A stretch of DNA of 39,312 nucleotides from Candidatus Oscillochloris fontis (GTDB taxonomy: Bacteria > Chloroflexota > Chloroflexia > Chloroflexales > Chloroflexaceae), in NCBI RefSeq assembly GCF_004138135.1, contig NZ_RYFD01000042.1:1-39312 (forward strand), given 5' to 3'. This document shows positions 7,886-15,542 of this stretch, one piece after another. Position 1 is the first letter of the stretch. The number at the start of each line of letters is the position of its first letter. The position numbers were made by a program, and so were the translations under genes. The notes beneath the pieces were generated by a model. It saw only the letters and a program-made list of their open reading frames with translations, was not told the origin of the DNA and did no database searches.

Positions 7886-8743
7886 ATGAACGCCGACCAC
7901 TCCCCGCCCACCCGCCTCGCTCTACCACTCAGCGCCGAGGGCTACGCTCATGCCAACGAGGCGTTCCGCCAGTGCTGGACCGCCGACCGTGCCGAGGTAC
8001 TGGCCTTTATGCGGCAACATCTCCCCACAACGTCCGCCAACAATCTCCACGTTCTGGGTTTCGGCGTCGGTGATGGTGAATTCGATGTACAGATCATTGC
8101 TGCGCTGCGTGCAGCCTTTCCCACCACGACGATCAATTATATCGCCGTTGAACCCAACACGGCCCAGTTGCAGCGTTTTGCCGAACGCATGCGCACCGAG
8201 GCCGTCCAACTAACCCAGCACCCACTCCAAGCTGAGGAGTACACCGTTGAAGGGGAGTTCGATCTGATCCACTATATCCATGCGCTCTACCATATGCCCG
8301 GTAGTGAAGCGCGCCTGCTGCGCGATGCACTGGCTGGACTGCGTCCAGGAGGCAAGCTCCTCATCGCCCTCTCGTCCGAGCGAGGCGGGATCTACCAACT
8401 TATGGGGCAATTCTGGGAACGAATTGACTACAGCTTCTTCACCACTGGCCTCTTTGGCCAAGAGAGCCTGCGCGCCACCCTCGCCGAAATCGGCGTACCC
8501 TACACCGCCGAGATCTACCCCGATGTGGCGATTGATGTCGGGCCATGCTTTGATCCCGACTCAGATCTGGGGCGGCATTTGCTCAATTTTTTGCTGCAAG
8601 CCGCAATTGATCAGGCTCCAGAAGATCTCCGCCAGGATGTTCTCGATGCACTCGATGCGCTCGCTCCCAACATTGATGGGCGGCGTTTGCTCTCCCACCC
8701 CAGTGGGGTCTTTGTGGTTACCCCACCACCGGCGGGGGTGTAG
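7886..8743 (+). CDS. Class I SAM methyltransferase, HNMT-like
   Basis: 285 residues. Motif I is HVLGFGVGDGEFDVQII and an acidic motif II follows in INYIAVEPNTAQL; this resembles the histamine N-methyltransferase-like group of class I methyltransferases. The substrate is unknown. The later YIHALYHMPGSEARLLRDALAGLRPGGKLLIALSS matches motifs IV-VI. The start is the ATG at 7886, with AGAAAGG eight bases upstream; a TTG two codons earlier is less likely. The stop codon lies inside the stem of the 8730-8777 hairpin. Confidence 0.8.
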   Translation: MNADHSPPTRLALPLSAEGYAHANEAFRQCWTADRAEVLAFMRQHLPTTSANNLHVLGFGVGDGEFDVQIIAALRAAFPTTTINYIAVEPNTAQLQRFAERMRTEAVQLTQHPLQAEEYTVEGEFDLIHYIHALYHMPGSEARLLRDALAGLRPGGKLLIALSSERGGIYQLMGQFWERIDYSFFTTGLFGQESLRATLAEIGVPYTAEIYPDVAIDVGPCFDPDSDLGRHLLNFLLQAAIDQAPEDLRQDVLDALDALAPNIDGRRLLSHPSGVFVVTPPPAGV

Positions 8744-8777
8744 AGACGCAATATCTTGCGTCTCTACACCCCCGCCG
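8730..8777. terminator. 22-bp perfect hairpin overlapping the methyltransferase stop
   Basis: CGGCGGGGGTGTAGAGACGC (from 8730) plus AA forms a perfect 22-bp stem with 8756-8777 around the loop TATC. The inner part, GTAGAGACGCAA/TTGCGTCTCTAC, belongs to a type of palindrome that recurs in filamentous bacteria. It probably ends transcription before nnr, although no T-run follows. Confidence 0.6.
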
Positions 8778-8785
8778 AAATACGG

Positions 8786-8791
8786 TACAAT
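8786..8791 (+). promoter_or_regulatory. -10 of nnr, short or absent leader
   Basis: TACAAT ends nine bases before the ATG at 8800. No Shine-Dalgarno can fit, so the mRNA is probably leaderless, as suggested for the ROK kinase gene. Confidence 0.4.
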
Positions 8792-8799
8792 ACGTACGT

Positions 8800-10416
8800 A
8801 TGAAACTGGTAACAACCGCACAAATGCGGGCGCTCGAACATGCCGCCGTTGAGAGCGGTACCACATGGGCCGGGTTGATGGAACAGGCGGGGCTGGGCGT
8901 CGCCCAGATAGCTGTCCGTTATATCCGTCGCGGTGCCCGTATTCTTGTTCTGGTTGGCCCCGGTAATAATGGTGGCGATGGGCTGGTCGCTGCCCGCCAT
9001 CTGTACGATGTCGGCAGCACCATCCAACTCTATTGCTGGAATCGCCCCTTTAATCCTCACGATGCCAACCATCAACAGTGTCGCCAACGCGGGATTCCTG
9101 AACTCGCAGCCGAAGATGATCCTGATCAAGCAGCCCTCCAAGCTGCATTGCAGAGCGCCGATCTCGTTATTGATGCCCTCCTGGGTGCCGGGGTCAAACG
9201 CCCGGTAGCAGGCGAATTGGCCCGTATTGTTGAGACGGTGAATAGGGCGCGTTTGGAACGTGGCCCCGGCTGTCAGATTCTGGCGGTTGATCTACCAACC
9301 GGCGTTGATACCGAAACCGGCATGATCTATGGGGTGGCCATTCGTGCCGATGTGAGTGTCGCAACCGGGGCGATCAAACGCGGGATGCTCTTTCATCCAG
9401 GGCGTGCAGCGGTCGGCAAGATCCGTTTGGCCCCCATCGGGATACCCCCACACAACCTGGAGGCAGTTATGAGTGAATTGTTGACAGCGGATTATGCCCG
9501 CTCACTCCTTCCCAAACGACCCAGTGCCGCCCATAAGGGGCTATTTGGCAAGGTGCTGATTGTCGGCGGTTCGCTCCATTACCCCGGAGCTGCGAGCCTC
9601 GCATGCGCCGGGGCGGGTCGCGTGGGTGCCGGATTAGTAACCCTCGCGGCTGGCCGTACCGTGCTCGGTTTGGGTGGGCGTGGCCCCGAAACAACCCTCC
9701 TCCCGGTTGCAGAGAGTGAATGGGGTACGCTTGGCCCTAGTGCCGTCGAGGAGATCGCGAAGGCATTGGAAGGCTACCAATCCTTGCTGATTGGCCCCGG
9801 CCTCGGTACTGCCGAACCTACCAAGGAGTTTATCCGCCGCTTCTTTGGGCTGCAACAGCCTAAGGCCCGTAACCAAGTCGGCTTCTTGCCGCTCCCAGCA
9901 AACCCCGTACTAAGCAATTCTACCAGCATCCCGCTGTCCCCGACGGTAGTTGATGCCGATGCCCTCAACCTACTCGCCAGTATTGAGGATTGGCCCGATC
10001 ATATTCCCCACGAACGCTGCATCTTGACCCCGCACCCCGGTGAGATGCGCCGCTTGCTCAAGCTCGATCAGCTTCCTGCGGATCTCACCACATGTGCCAG
10101 CGGAGCGGCCCAAGCCTGGGGACAAGTGGTGGTGCTCAAAGGAGCCACTACGGTTATCGCCCACCCCGATGGACGCACGCTGATCTACGATGGCTCCAAT
10201 CCGGCCCTCGCCACTGCCGGGACAGGTGATGTCCTCGCGGGGGCAATTGCGGGACTCTTGGCCCAAGGGCTGAACCTCTTCGATGCCGCCAGCCTCGGTG
10301 TCTACCTCCACGGGGCCGCCGGGGTTCGCGTTCGTGATGAGATGGGCGATGCCGGAGCGCTCGCATCCGATCTGCTCCCCCAGTTGCCCCTGGCGATCCG
10401 TGCCCTACGCGGATGA
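8800..10416 (+). CDS. nnr: Bifunctional NAD(P)H-hydrate epimerase / ADP-dependent dehydratase
   Basis: 538 residues, the normal size of the fused metabolite-repair enzyme. The N-terminal YjeF_N epimerase (about 1-220) has VGPGNNGGDGLVAARHL and DALLGAGVKRPV. The C-terminal carbohydrate-kinase-like dehydratase (about 240-538) has GKVLIVGGSLHYPGAASL, the LTPHPGEMRRLL motif, VVLKGATTVI and the ATP-binding NPALATAGTGDVLAGAIAGLLAQG. Together they restore hydrated NADH and NADPH. First gene of a tight co-directional group with pdp, fmdB and ftsY. Confidence 0.94.
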   Translation: MKLVTTAQMRALEHAAVESGTTWAGLMEQAGLGVAQIAVRYIRRGARILVLVGPGNNGGDGLVAARHLYDVGSTIQLYCWNRPFNPHDANHQQCRQRGIPELAAEDDPDQAALQAALQSADLVIDALLGAGVKRPVAGELARIVETVNRARLERGPGCQILAVDLPTGVDTETGMIYGVAIRADVSVATGAIKRGMLFHPGRAAVGKIRLAPIGIPPHNLEAVMSELLTADYARSLLPKRPSAAHKGLFGKVLIVGGSLHYPGAASLACAGAGRVGAGLVTLAAGRTVLGLGGRGPETTLLPVAESEWGTLGPSAVEEIAKALEGYQSLLIGPGLGTAEPTKEFIRRFFGLQQPKARNQVGFLPLPANPVLSNSTSIPLSPTVVDADALNLLASIEDWPDHIPHERCILTPHPGEMRRLLKLDQLPADLTTCASGAAQAWGQVVVLKGATTVIAHPDGRTLIYDGSNPALATAGTGDVLAGAIAGLLAQGLNLFDAASLGVYLHGAAGVRVRDEMGDAGALASDLLPQLPLAIRALRG

Positions 10417-10434
10417 TAGTGACGGAGTACCTTC

Positions 10435-11745
10435 ATGCGCGCTGTTGACCTGATCGCGAAGAAGCGAGATGGTGTTGCTCTCTCCAGTGATGAGATCCGC
10501 TGGATGATCTCCAACTATGCCAGCGGGGCGATCCCCGATTATCAGATGAGCGCCTGGGCCATGGCGGTGGTCTGGCGCGGTATGGATGATCGCGAAACCG
10601 CCGATCTCACCATGGCCATGGCCGAGAGTGGCGATATGCTCGATCTCCACGATCTTGTGCCGCTTACAGTGGATAAGCACTCGACCGGTGGGGTTGGTGA
10701 TAAGACGACGCTGCTGCTCGCCCCGATGATCGCGGCAGTCGGCCTGCCTATGGCCAAGATGAGCGGGCGTGGTCTCGGTTTTAGTGGTGGAACGGTGGAT
10801 AAGCTTGAGAGTATCCCCGGCCTACGCACCAACCTGAGTGCCGAGGAGTTCCGCCACGCCGTGCACGAAATCGGTCTGGTCATCGCTGCCCAGAGTGGCG
10901 ATCTCGCCCCCGCCGATAAGAAACTCTATGCCCTGCGTGATGTCACCGCAACGGTCGAATCAATCCCGCTGATCGCCGCGAGTGTGATGAGTAAGAAACT
11001 CGCCGCTGGGGCCGATTGTATCGTGCTGGATGTCAAGTATGGCCGTGGCGCGTTTATGCACACGCCCGCTGCGGCCCGCACCCTGGCCCGCACGATGGTG
11101 GCGATTGGCACCCATGCCGGGCGGCGCGTTGCCGCAACCATCAGTTCGATGCAACAGCCGCTCGGCTTCGCCATCGGCAATGCGCTTGAGGTGCGCGAAG
11201 CTATCGCCGCCCTGCGCGGCCACGGCCCCGCCGATCTGGTTGAACTCTGCCTGACTCTGGGCACCCAGTTGGTGCGCCTGACCGGGCTACGCGATAATGA
11301 CGCTGCGGCACGTTCACTCCTCCAGGAAGCACTCGCAAGTGGTGCGGCATGGCAGCGCTTTACGCAAATGATTGCCCACCAGGGCGGCGATATTCGGGTG
11401 ATTGAAGACCCGGATCGCCTCCCGACAGCCCCGGTGCAACTGAACCTGATTGCCCGCAAGGCTGGCTATGTGACCGCGATTGATGGTCAGGCGTTGGGGA
11501 TGGTCTGCAACCAACTCGGTGGTGGTCGTCAACGCACCGAGGATCGCATTGATCCCCGCGTGGGCCTCATGCTCCAAGCCAAAGTGGGTGCTGCGGTCAC
11601 GCTCGACTCGCCACTCTTAACCATTCACGCCGCTAGTATCCCCGATGCCGAACGGGTGATACCCCAACTCTTGCACGCCTATCAGATTGAGTCATCACCA
11701 GTGGCTGTCCCGCCCTTGATTGAGGATATCGTACTCGAAGGATGA
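10435..11745 (+). CDS. pdp: Pyrimidine-nucleoside phosphorylase
   Basis: 436 residues. Phosphorolysis of uridine and thymidine in nucleoside salvage. The family signature is KMSGRGLGFSGGTVDKLESIPG, with the phosphate-binding KHSTGGVGDKTTL and the later KYGRGAFMHTPAAARTLA. The C-terminal alpha/beta domain is intact (GYVTAIDGQALGMVCNQLGGGR). The frequent HTGGT of thymidine phosphorylases reads FSGGT here, so the broader pyrimidine-specific name is used. A GGAG precedes the start, and nnr ends 18 bases upstream. Confidence 0.92.
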   Translation: MRAVDLIAKKRDGVALSSDEIRWMISNYASGAIPDYQMSAWAMAVVWRGMDDRETADLTMAMAESGDMLDLHDLVPLTVDKHSTGGVGDKTTLLLAPMIAAVGLPMAKMSGRGLGFSGGTVDKLESIPGLRTNLSAEEFRHAVHEIGLVIAAQSGDLAPADKKLYALRDVTATVESIPLIAASVMSKKLAAGADCIVLDVKYGRGAFMHTPAAARTLARTMVAIGTHAGRRVAATISSMQQPLGFAIGNALEVREAIAALRGHGPADLVELCLTLGTQLVRLTGLRDNDAAARSLLQEALASGAAWQRFTQMIAHQGGDIRVIEDPDRLPTAPVQLNLIARKAGYVTAIDGQALGMVCNQLGGGRQRTEDRIDPRVGLMLQAKVGAAVTLDSPLLTIHAASIPDAERVIPQLLHAYQIESSPVAVPPLIEDIVLEG

Positions 11746-11751
11746 TCGCCG

Positions 11752-12126
11752 ATGCCGATCTATGAATATCGCTGCCCCGCCTGTGCGGGCCGCTTCCAAA
11801 AGCTGGTGCGCGGCTTTGGTGATCCGCCCGGCCTCACCTGCCCACGCTGCGGGAATCAGCAAGTGCAACGCGCCATCTCACGCTTCGCCACTCTTAAATC
11901 TGAAGAGGCCCGCCTTGATGCGATGGCCGATCCCAGCACCTTCGCTGGCCTCGATGAAAATGACCCGCGCTCCATCGCCCGCTGGGCCAAGCGCATGGGC
12001 AAAGAACTCGGAGAAGAAGCTGGCGAGGATTGGGACGAGATGGTTGATCAGATGCTGGAAGAAGAACGCTCTGCCGAGGATGCCGGTACACCACCTCAGC
12101 AATCCAATAACCTCGGTTGGGGCTAG
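11752..12126 (+). CDS. FmdB-family zinc ribbon protein
   Basis: 124 residues. The N-terminus MPIYEYRCPACAGRFQKL with a second pair, CPRCG, is the typical FmdB/Zn-ribbon regulator motif (two CxxC). The rest is acidic and helical, without known domains, and longer than the minimal ~70-90 residues. It may be a transcriptional or assembly factor; the role is unproven. AAGGA precedes the start, and the gene lies six bases after pdp. Confidence 0.85.
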   Translation: MPIYEYRCPACAGRFQKLVRGFGDPPGLTCPRCGNQQVQRAISRFATLKSEEARLDAMADPSTFAGLDENDPRSIARWAKRMGKELGEEAGEDWDEMVDQMLEEERSAEDAGTPPQQSNNLGWG

Positions 12127-12141
12127 TCAAAAGGAATACCA

Positions 12142-13110
12142 ATGTTCAAACGCCTGTTTGGCCGTGGACAGGATACCCCGCGCACCGAAGAAGAGGCAAA
12201 GGTCGAAGAGGCCCAGGTCTCCCAGAGCCTCGAAAAGTCACGCCAGGGGATCTTCGGGCATATCTCCAAGCTCTTCGCCAACGATGACCCGATCACCGAT
12301 GAGTTATGGGACGAACTCGAAGAATCACTCATCCAGGGTGATGTTGGCCTCGAAACCACCCTCTATCTCGTCAATCGTACCAAAGACCGCGTCAATCGCC
12401 ATGGTACGAAAAAGGCCCGCGAAGTCCGCGATATGCTCAAAGCCGAGATGGTACGTACCTTCCAGGAATTTGCCGGGCAAAAGACGATCAATGCCCGCCC
12501 CTATATCGTGCTAGTGGTGGGCGTGAATGGGGCCGGAAAGACAACCCTGATCGCCAAACTCGCCCACCGCTACAAGCAGCGCTTCGGCAAGAAGGTGCTC
12601 CTCGCTGCGGGTGACACCTTCCGCGCCGCTGCGACCGAGCAGCTTGAAACCTGGGCCGCCCGTGCTGGTGTGCCCTGCGTCAGTATGGGCCAAGGGGCCG
12701 ATTCCGCCGCTGTGGTCTATAAGGGGCTGGATGCCGCGCTTGAGCAGGATGTTGATGTCCTGATCATTGATACCGCTGGCCGTCTGCAAGCCAAATTTAA
12801 CCTGATGAAGGAACTGGAGAAGATCCGCAACATCATCCAGCGCAAGATCCCCGATGCCCCCCACGAGGTGCTGCTGGTGATTGATGCCACCACCGGCCAG
12901 AACGGGGTGCTTCAGGCCAAAGCCTTCCTCCAGTCGGCAAGTGTCACCGATGTGGCCGTCACTAAGCTTGATGGTACCGCCAAAGGTGGGATCGCCTTCG
13001 CCATTGCCCAGGATATCGAGCGCCCCATTCGCTATATCGGCACCGGCGAGAAGATTGAAGACTTAGCAATGTTCGATTCGCAGTCCTTCGTGGATGCGCT
13101 CTTTGCGTAG
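12142..13110 (+). CDS. ftsY: Signal recognition particle receptor FtsY
   Basis: 322 residues. GTPase docking SRP-ribosome complexes at the membrane. A short acidic A region (about 1-45) precedes the N helices and the G domain. G motifs: GVNGAGKTT (127-135), [35 protein letters not shown] and [10 protein letters not shown]. The A region is much shorter than in Enterobacteria, as in many Chloroflexota and Gram-positives. AAAGGA precedes the start; last gene of the nnr group. Confidence 0.96.
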   Translation: MFKRLFGRGQDTPRTEEEAKVEEAQVSQSLEKSRQGIFGHISKLFANDDPITDELWDELEESLIQGDVGLETTLYLVNRTKDRVNRHGTKKAREVRDMLKAEMVRTFQEFAGQKTINARPYIVLVVGVNGAGKTTLIAKLAHRYKQRFGKKVLLAAGDTFRAAATEQLETWAARAGVPCVSMGQGADSAAVVYKGLDAALEQDVDVLIIDTAGRLQAKFNLMKELEKIRNIIQRKIPDAPHEVLLVIDATTGQNGVLQAKAFLQSASVTDVAVTKLDGTAKGGIAFAIAQDIERPIRYIGTGEKIEDLAMFDSQSFVDALFA

Positions 13111-13114
13111 CTGC

Positions 13115-13230
13115 AAGTTACGCCTCCCGGCGGAGGTTCGGAGGAGGCTTCACCTCCCCCGAAAACTTCTTTTTCTCGTATGTTGGCGGCGAAGTCGCCA
13201 ACATACGAGAAAAAAGTGGGTCTGGGGCGT
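13115..13230. repeat. Three-hairpin element, copy C (decayed ends)
   Basis: Fills the space between ftsY and the FHA gene. In order: TGCAAGTTACG (an eroded form of the TGCAAAGTCAC end of copy A, opposite orientation), CCTCCCGGCGGAGG, the central stem at 13170-13214 and GGGGCGTAGCCCC. The central stem has T- and A-runs on its two sides and probably terminates both convergent genes. Confidence 0.6.
13170..13214. terminator. Bidirectional terminator between ftsY and the FHA gene
   Basis: TTTTTCTCGTATGTTGGCG pairs perfectly with CGCCAACATACGAGAAAAA around GCGAAGT. With T-runs on either strand it suits convergent genes. Confidence 0.7.
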
Positions 13231-13248
13231 AGCCCCAAGAGGAGTATA

Positions 13249-13268
13249 GGGCGCGTCGCGACGCGCCC
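13249..13268. terminator. 20-bp perfect GC palindrome
   Basis: GGGCGCGTCGCGACGCGCCC, directly abutting the FHA gene stop (13269-13271). It forms a strong stem at the 3' end of that mRNA and continues into CCTAC, like the GTAGGGGCG-type palindromes elsewhere. Confidence 0.5.
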
Positions 13269-13907
13269 CTACATCTCCAACACATACCCCAAGCCCCGCC
13301 GCGTCTTGATTGGATCAATCGTCGCATCCACATGGCGAATCCGCGCCCGCAACCCCGCCACGAGCATATCCAGCGCAGCCGCATGCTGCGCCACCTCATA
13401 GGGCTGGCCCCAGATCTGTTGCGCACACTCGTCACGGGTGCAGAGCCGCCCACTGTTCCGATAGAGCAACAACAGGAGCCGCGATTGCCCCGGTGTCAGA
13501 TCCAACACCCGCCCATCCAGCAAAAAGACCATCAACTGATCATCATAGCGCAGCCCCCGTGTAGGGACATAGGTATCCTGTGGATCAACAAACTTGAGGA
13601 TCGAAGAGCCACTACCCAGGCCAATCAGATCATCATGGTCGAGGGTGTAGGGTGCGCTGATCAACCGACCATTCACATAGGTGCCATTGGCACTCTCGTC
13701 ATCAATCAGCAGATAACGTAACCCAACCCGCTCAACGCGCGCATGGCGGCGTGAAACCTCACGTCGCTGAACCACCACATCACAGTCCGAACCCCGCCCA
13801 ATGGTTATCACCGTGCCGCGCAGCGAGAACTCAGATGGTTGAACCACATGGTCGTTCAGCGCAAGGAGCAGCGCGACCGGTTCTGCTACCTGTTCTAGTT
13901 CAGGCAT
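13269..13907 (-). CDS. FHA domain protein with C-terminal winged-helix DNA-binding domain
   Basis: 212 residues from the ATG at 13907, just downstream of GGGGGTAGGT; an upstream ATG at 13922 would add five. The FHA phosphothreonine-binding fold shows VITIGRGSDCDVVV, VSRRHARV and ESANGTYVNG. The C-terminus is an OmpR/PhoB-type winged helix (LTPGQSRLLLLLYRNSGRLCTRDECAQQIWGQPYEV...IDPIKTRRGLGYVLEM). There is no receiver domain, so the likely input is a Ser/Thr kinase and not a histidine kinase. The target is unknown. Confidence 0.85.
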   Translation of the reverse strand: MPELEQVAEPVALLLALNDHVVQPSEFSLRGTVITIGRGSDCDVVVQRREVSRRHARVERVGLRYLLIDDESANGTYVNGRLISAPYTLDHDDLIGLGSGSSILKFVDPQDTYVPTRGLRYDDQLMVFLLDGRVLDLTPGQSRLLLLLYRNSGRLCTRDECAQQIWGQPYEVAQHAAALDMLVAGLRARIRHVDATIDPIKTRRGLGYVLEM

Positions 13908-13961
13908 ACCTACCCCCGACACATGTTTGCTCTCTCCAACTATAGCACGCTTGGCAACTGT

Positions 13962-14157
13962 TTATCCTCCGCTGGGGGTTCGGGGGTTGCTGCGCCGCAG
14001 CGGGGGCTTCGGGGGCCGCAGGCCCCCGGAAAAACCTTGTTTCTTGGGGTGGTGTTTGGCGGCTTCGCCGCCAAACACCACCCCAAGAAACTCTTTTCTG
14101 GGCGTAGCCCCCAAATCTACTTTTGGTGGTCGGTGGGGCGGCGTAGCCGCCCCACCG
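13962..14157. repeat. Three-hairpin element, copy E, extended
   Basis: Contains CCTCCGCTGGGGGTTCGGGG, a stem near GGGGGCCGCAGGCCCCC, a 24-bp central stem (14041-14091, GGTGGTGTTTGGCGGC / GCCGCCAAACACCACC) and an extra stem CGGTGGGGCGGC / GCCGCCCCACCG (14131-14157). The right-hand part encodes the last ~11 residues and the stop of the glycosyltransferase. Terminal inverted repeats are no longer clear. Confidence 0.55.
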
Positions 14158-15367
14158 CCTGCACCACCTCGATAATCCGCTCGGCGCGCCGCGCATAGGT
14201 GTGCTCGGCGGCAAGTGCCCGCCGCGCTGCGTTGGCCTCATGATCACCACTAGCCGCTAACGCCGCCACTAACGCCGCCGTCAGCCCCTCCAGATCGCGT
14301 CGGGGGAAGGTGTAGCTCAAGTCGGGTGGCACGATCTCGGCCAAGGCGGGCATCTCCGGCAAGACAATCGGCTGGCCCAATGCCATATACTCAAAGAGCT
14401 TGAGCGGCGAGGCGGTCACATCCGTCACCGTGTCGGGGATGGCCAACACATCGGCGGCCCCCAACACCGTCAACACCTCGGCCTGGGGCCGGGGCGGCAA
14501 GAGGGCCAGCATGGGGCGCCCATTGCGCTGGGGTAGCTCACCCGTCCCCGCCCAGATCGCCCACCCCCAACCCTCCGCCTGCTGGCGCAGCGCGGCGCGT
14601 TCCGCCTCGCGCCCCCCCACCAGCACCAGGGTCAGGTCGGGGTAGCGCTGCGCCAAGTTCTGCCCCGCCGCTACCAGCCCATCCAACCAGCGGTGCGCAA
14701 AGGTCATCCCCGCGTAGGCGATCAGCGGGCCATGCGCCGGTAGCCCCAGCACCGCCCGGCATGTCGCCCGATCCTGCGGCGCAAAGATGCGCTGATCATA
14801 GGCGTCGGGCACCACATAGACCTCCTCCGCCCGCCGCCAGCCGATCTGGCTCACCAGCCGCCGGAAGTCCTCGGTGAGCGAAACCACCGCCGCCGAGCGG
14901 GTCAGCGCCACCCGATCAATCAGGTGTAACAGCCCTTCGGCCCAACGCTCCTTGGCCCGCGAGGGGTTGCGCGCCTCAAGATCATGCGCCTCATAGATCA
15001 CCGGCACGCCCAGCAACGGCCCGTACACGCCCGCCCACCACGCCGCACAGATCACTTGGCGCACATAGACCGCCTCGATCTGGCGGGCGTGAGGCGCAAG
15101 GCGCAACGCGGTCATCAGCGCAAAGGCGCTATGCTCCAGGTAGTAGAGCAGCGTACTCTTGTAGAGCCGCGAGAGCTTGCCAATCGCAGGCCGGGGCAAA
15201 TGGCACGCCCCCACCTCTTCAAAACGGCTCGGCTCACGCCCCCAACGCGGAATGAAGGCGCGGGTATCCGGGCGGCGCACGCGCAATTCGCGCAGGGTGG
15301 TGTAGGTCTGGAGCGCATTAGCAGATTGGAGGGTCAGGCTGGTTGGGTAGGCAATATAGACGATCAT
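14117..15367 (-). CDS. GT4-type glycosyltransferase
   Basis: 416 residues, GT-B fold. The N-terminal domain begins MIVYIAYPTSLTLQSANALQ and contains VIYEAHDLEA. The sugar-nucleotide domain has LIAYAGMTFAHRWLDGL, LTLVLVGG and the C-terminal D...SPLKLFEYMALGQPIVLPEMPALAE, the acidic E-x7-E-like motif of family GT4. Donor and acceptor are unknown; surface polysaccharide or glycolipid synthesis is possible. The final residues GRLRRPTDHQK come from repeat copy E. A terminator-like stem lies 24 bases upstream of the ATG, separating it from bchD. Confidence 0.85.
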   Translation of the reverse strand: MIVYIAYPTSLTLQSANALQTYTTLRELRVRRPDTRAFIPRWGREPSRFEEVGACHLPRPAIGKLSRLYKSTLLYYLEHSAFALMTALRLAPHARQIEAVYVRQVICAAWWAGVYGPLLGVPVIYEAHDLEARNPSRAKERWAEGLLHLIDRVALTRSAAVVSLTEDFRRLVSQIGWRRAEEVYVVPDAYDQRIFAPQDRATCRAVLGLPAHGPLIAYAGMTFAHRWLDGLVAAGQNLAQRYPDLTLVLVGGREAERAALRQQAEGWGWAIWAGTGELPQRNGRPMLALLPPRPQAEVLTVLGAADVLAIPDTVTDVTASPLKLFEYMALGQPIVLPEMPALAEIVPPDLSYTFPRRDLEGLTAALVAALAASGDHEANAARRALAAEHTYARRAERIIEVVQAVGRLRRPTDHQK

Positions 15368-15379
15368 ATTTGTGCTAGA

Positions 15380-15412
15380 AAAATAGGATAGGGGCGGCTG
15401 ATGAGCCGCCCC
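15380..15412 (-). terminator. Terminator-like stem between bchD and the glycosyltransferase
   Basis: On the minus strand GGGGCGGCT-CATC-AGCCGCCCC is followed by TATCCTATTTTT, a classic stem plus U-run. It would stop read-through from the bch genes. Confidence 0.6.
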
Positions 15413-15423
15413 ATGCGTGTGAA

Positions 15424-15517
15424 ATTACGCCTCCCGGCGGAGGTTCGAGGGAGGCTCCCCCGAAGAACTCTTTTTCTCGTATGTTGGCGGCTTCGCCGCC
15501 AACATACGAGAAAAAAG
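15424..15517. repeat. Three-hairpin element, copy D (decayed)
   Basis: GAAATTACGCCTCCCGGCGG matches the start of copy C, and the central stem at 15471-15515 (TTTTTCTCGTATGTTGGCGG / CCGCCAACATACGAGAAAAA) has the same sequence as copy C's stem. The third stem is reduced. It lies directly downstream of bchD, so the central stem probably acts as its terminator. Confidence 0.6.
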
Positions 15518-15542
15518 CAGATCCGCCCCAAGCGGAAATCGC

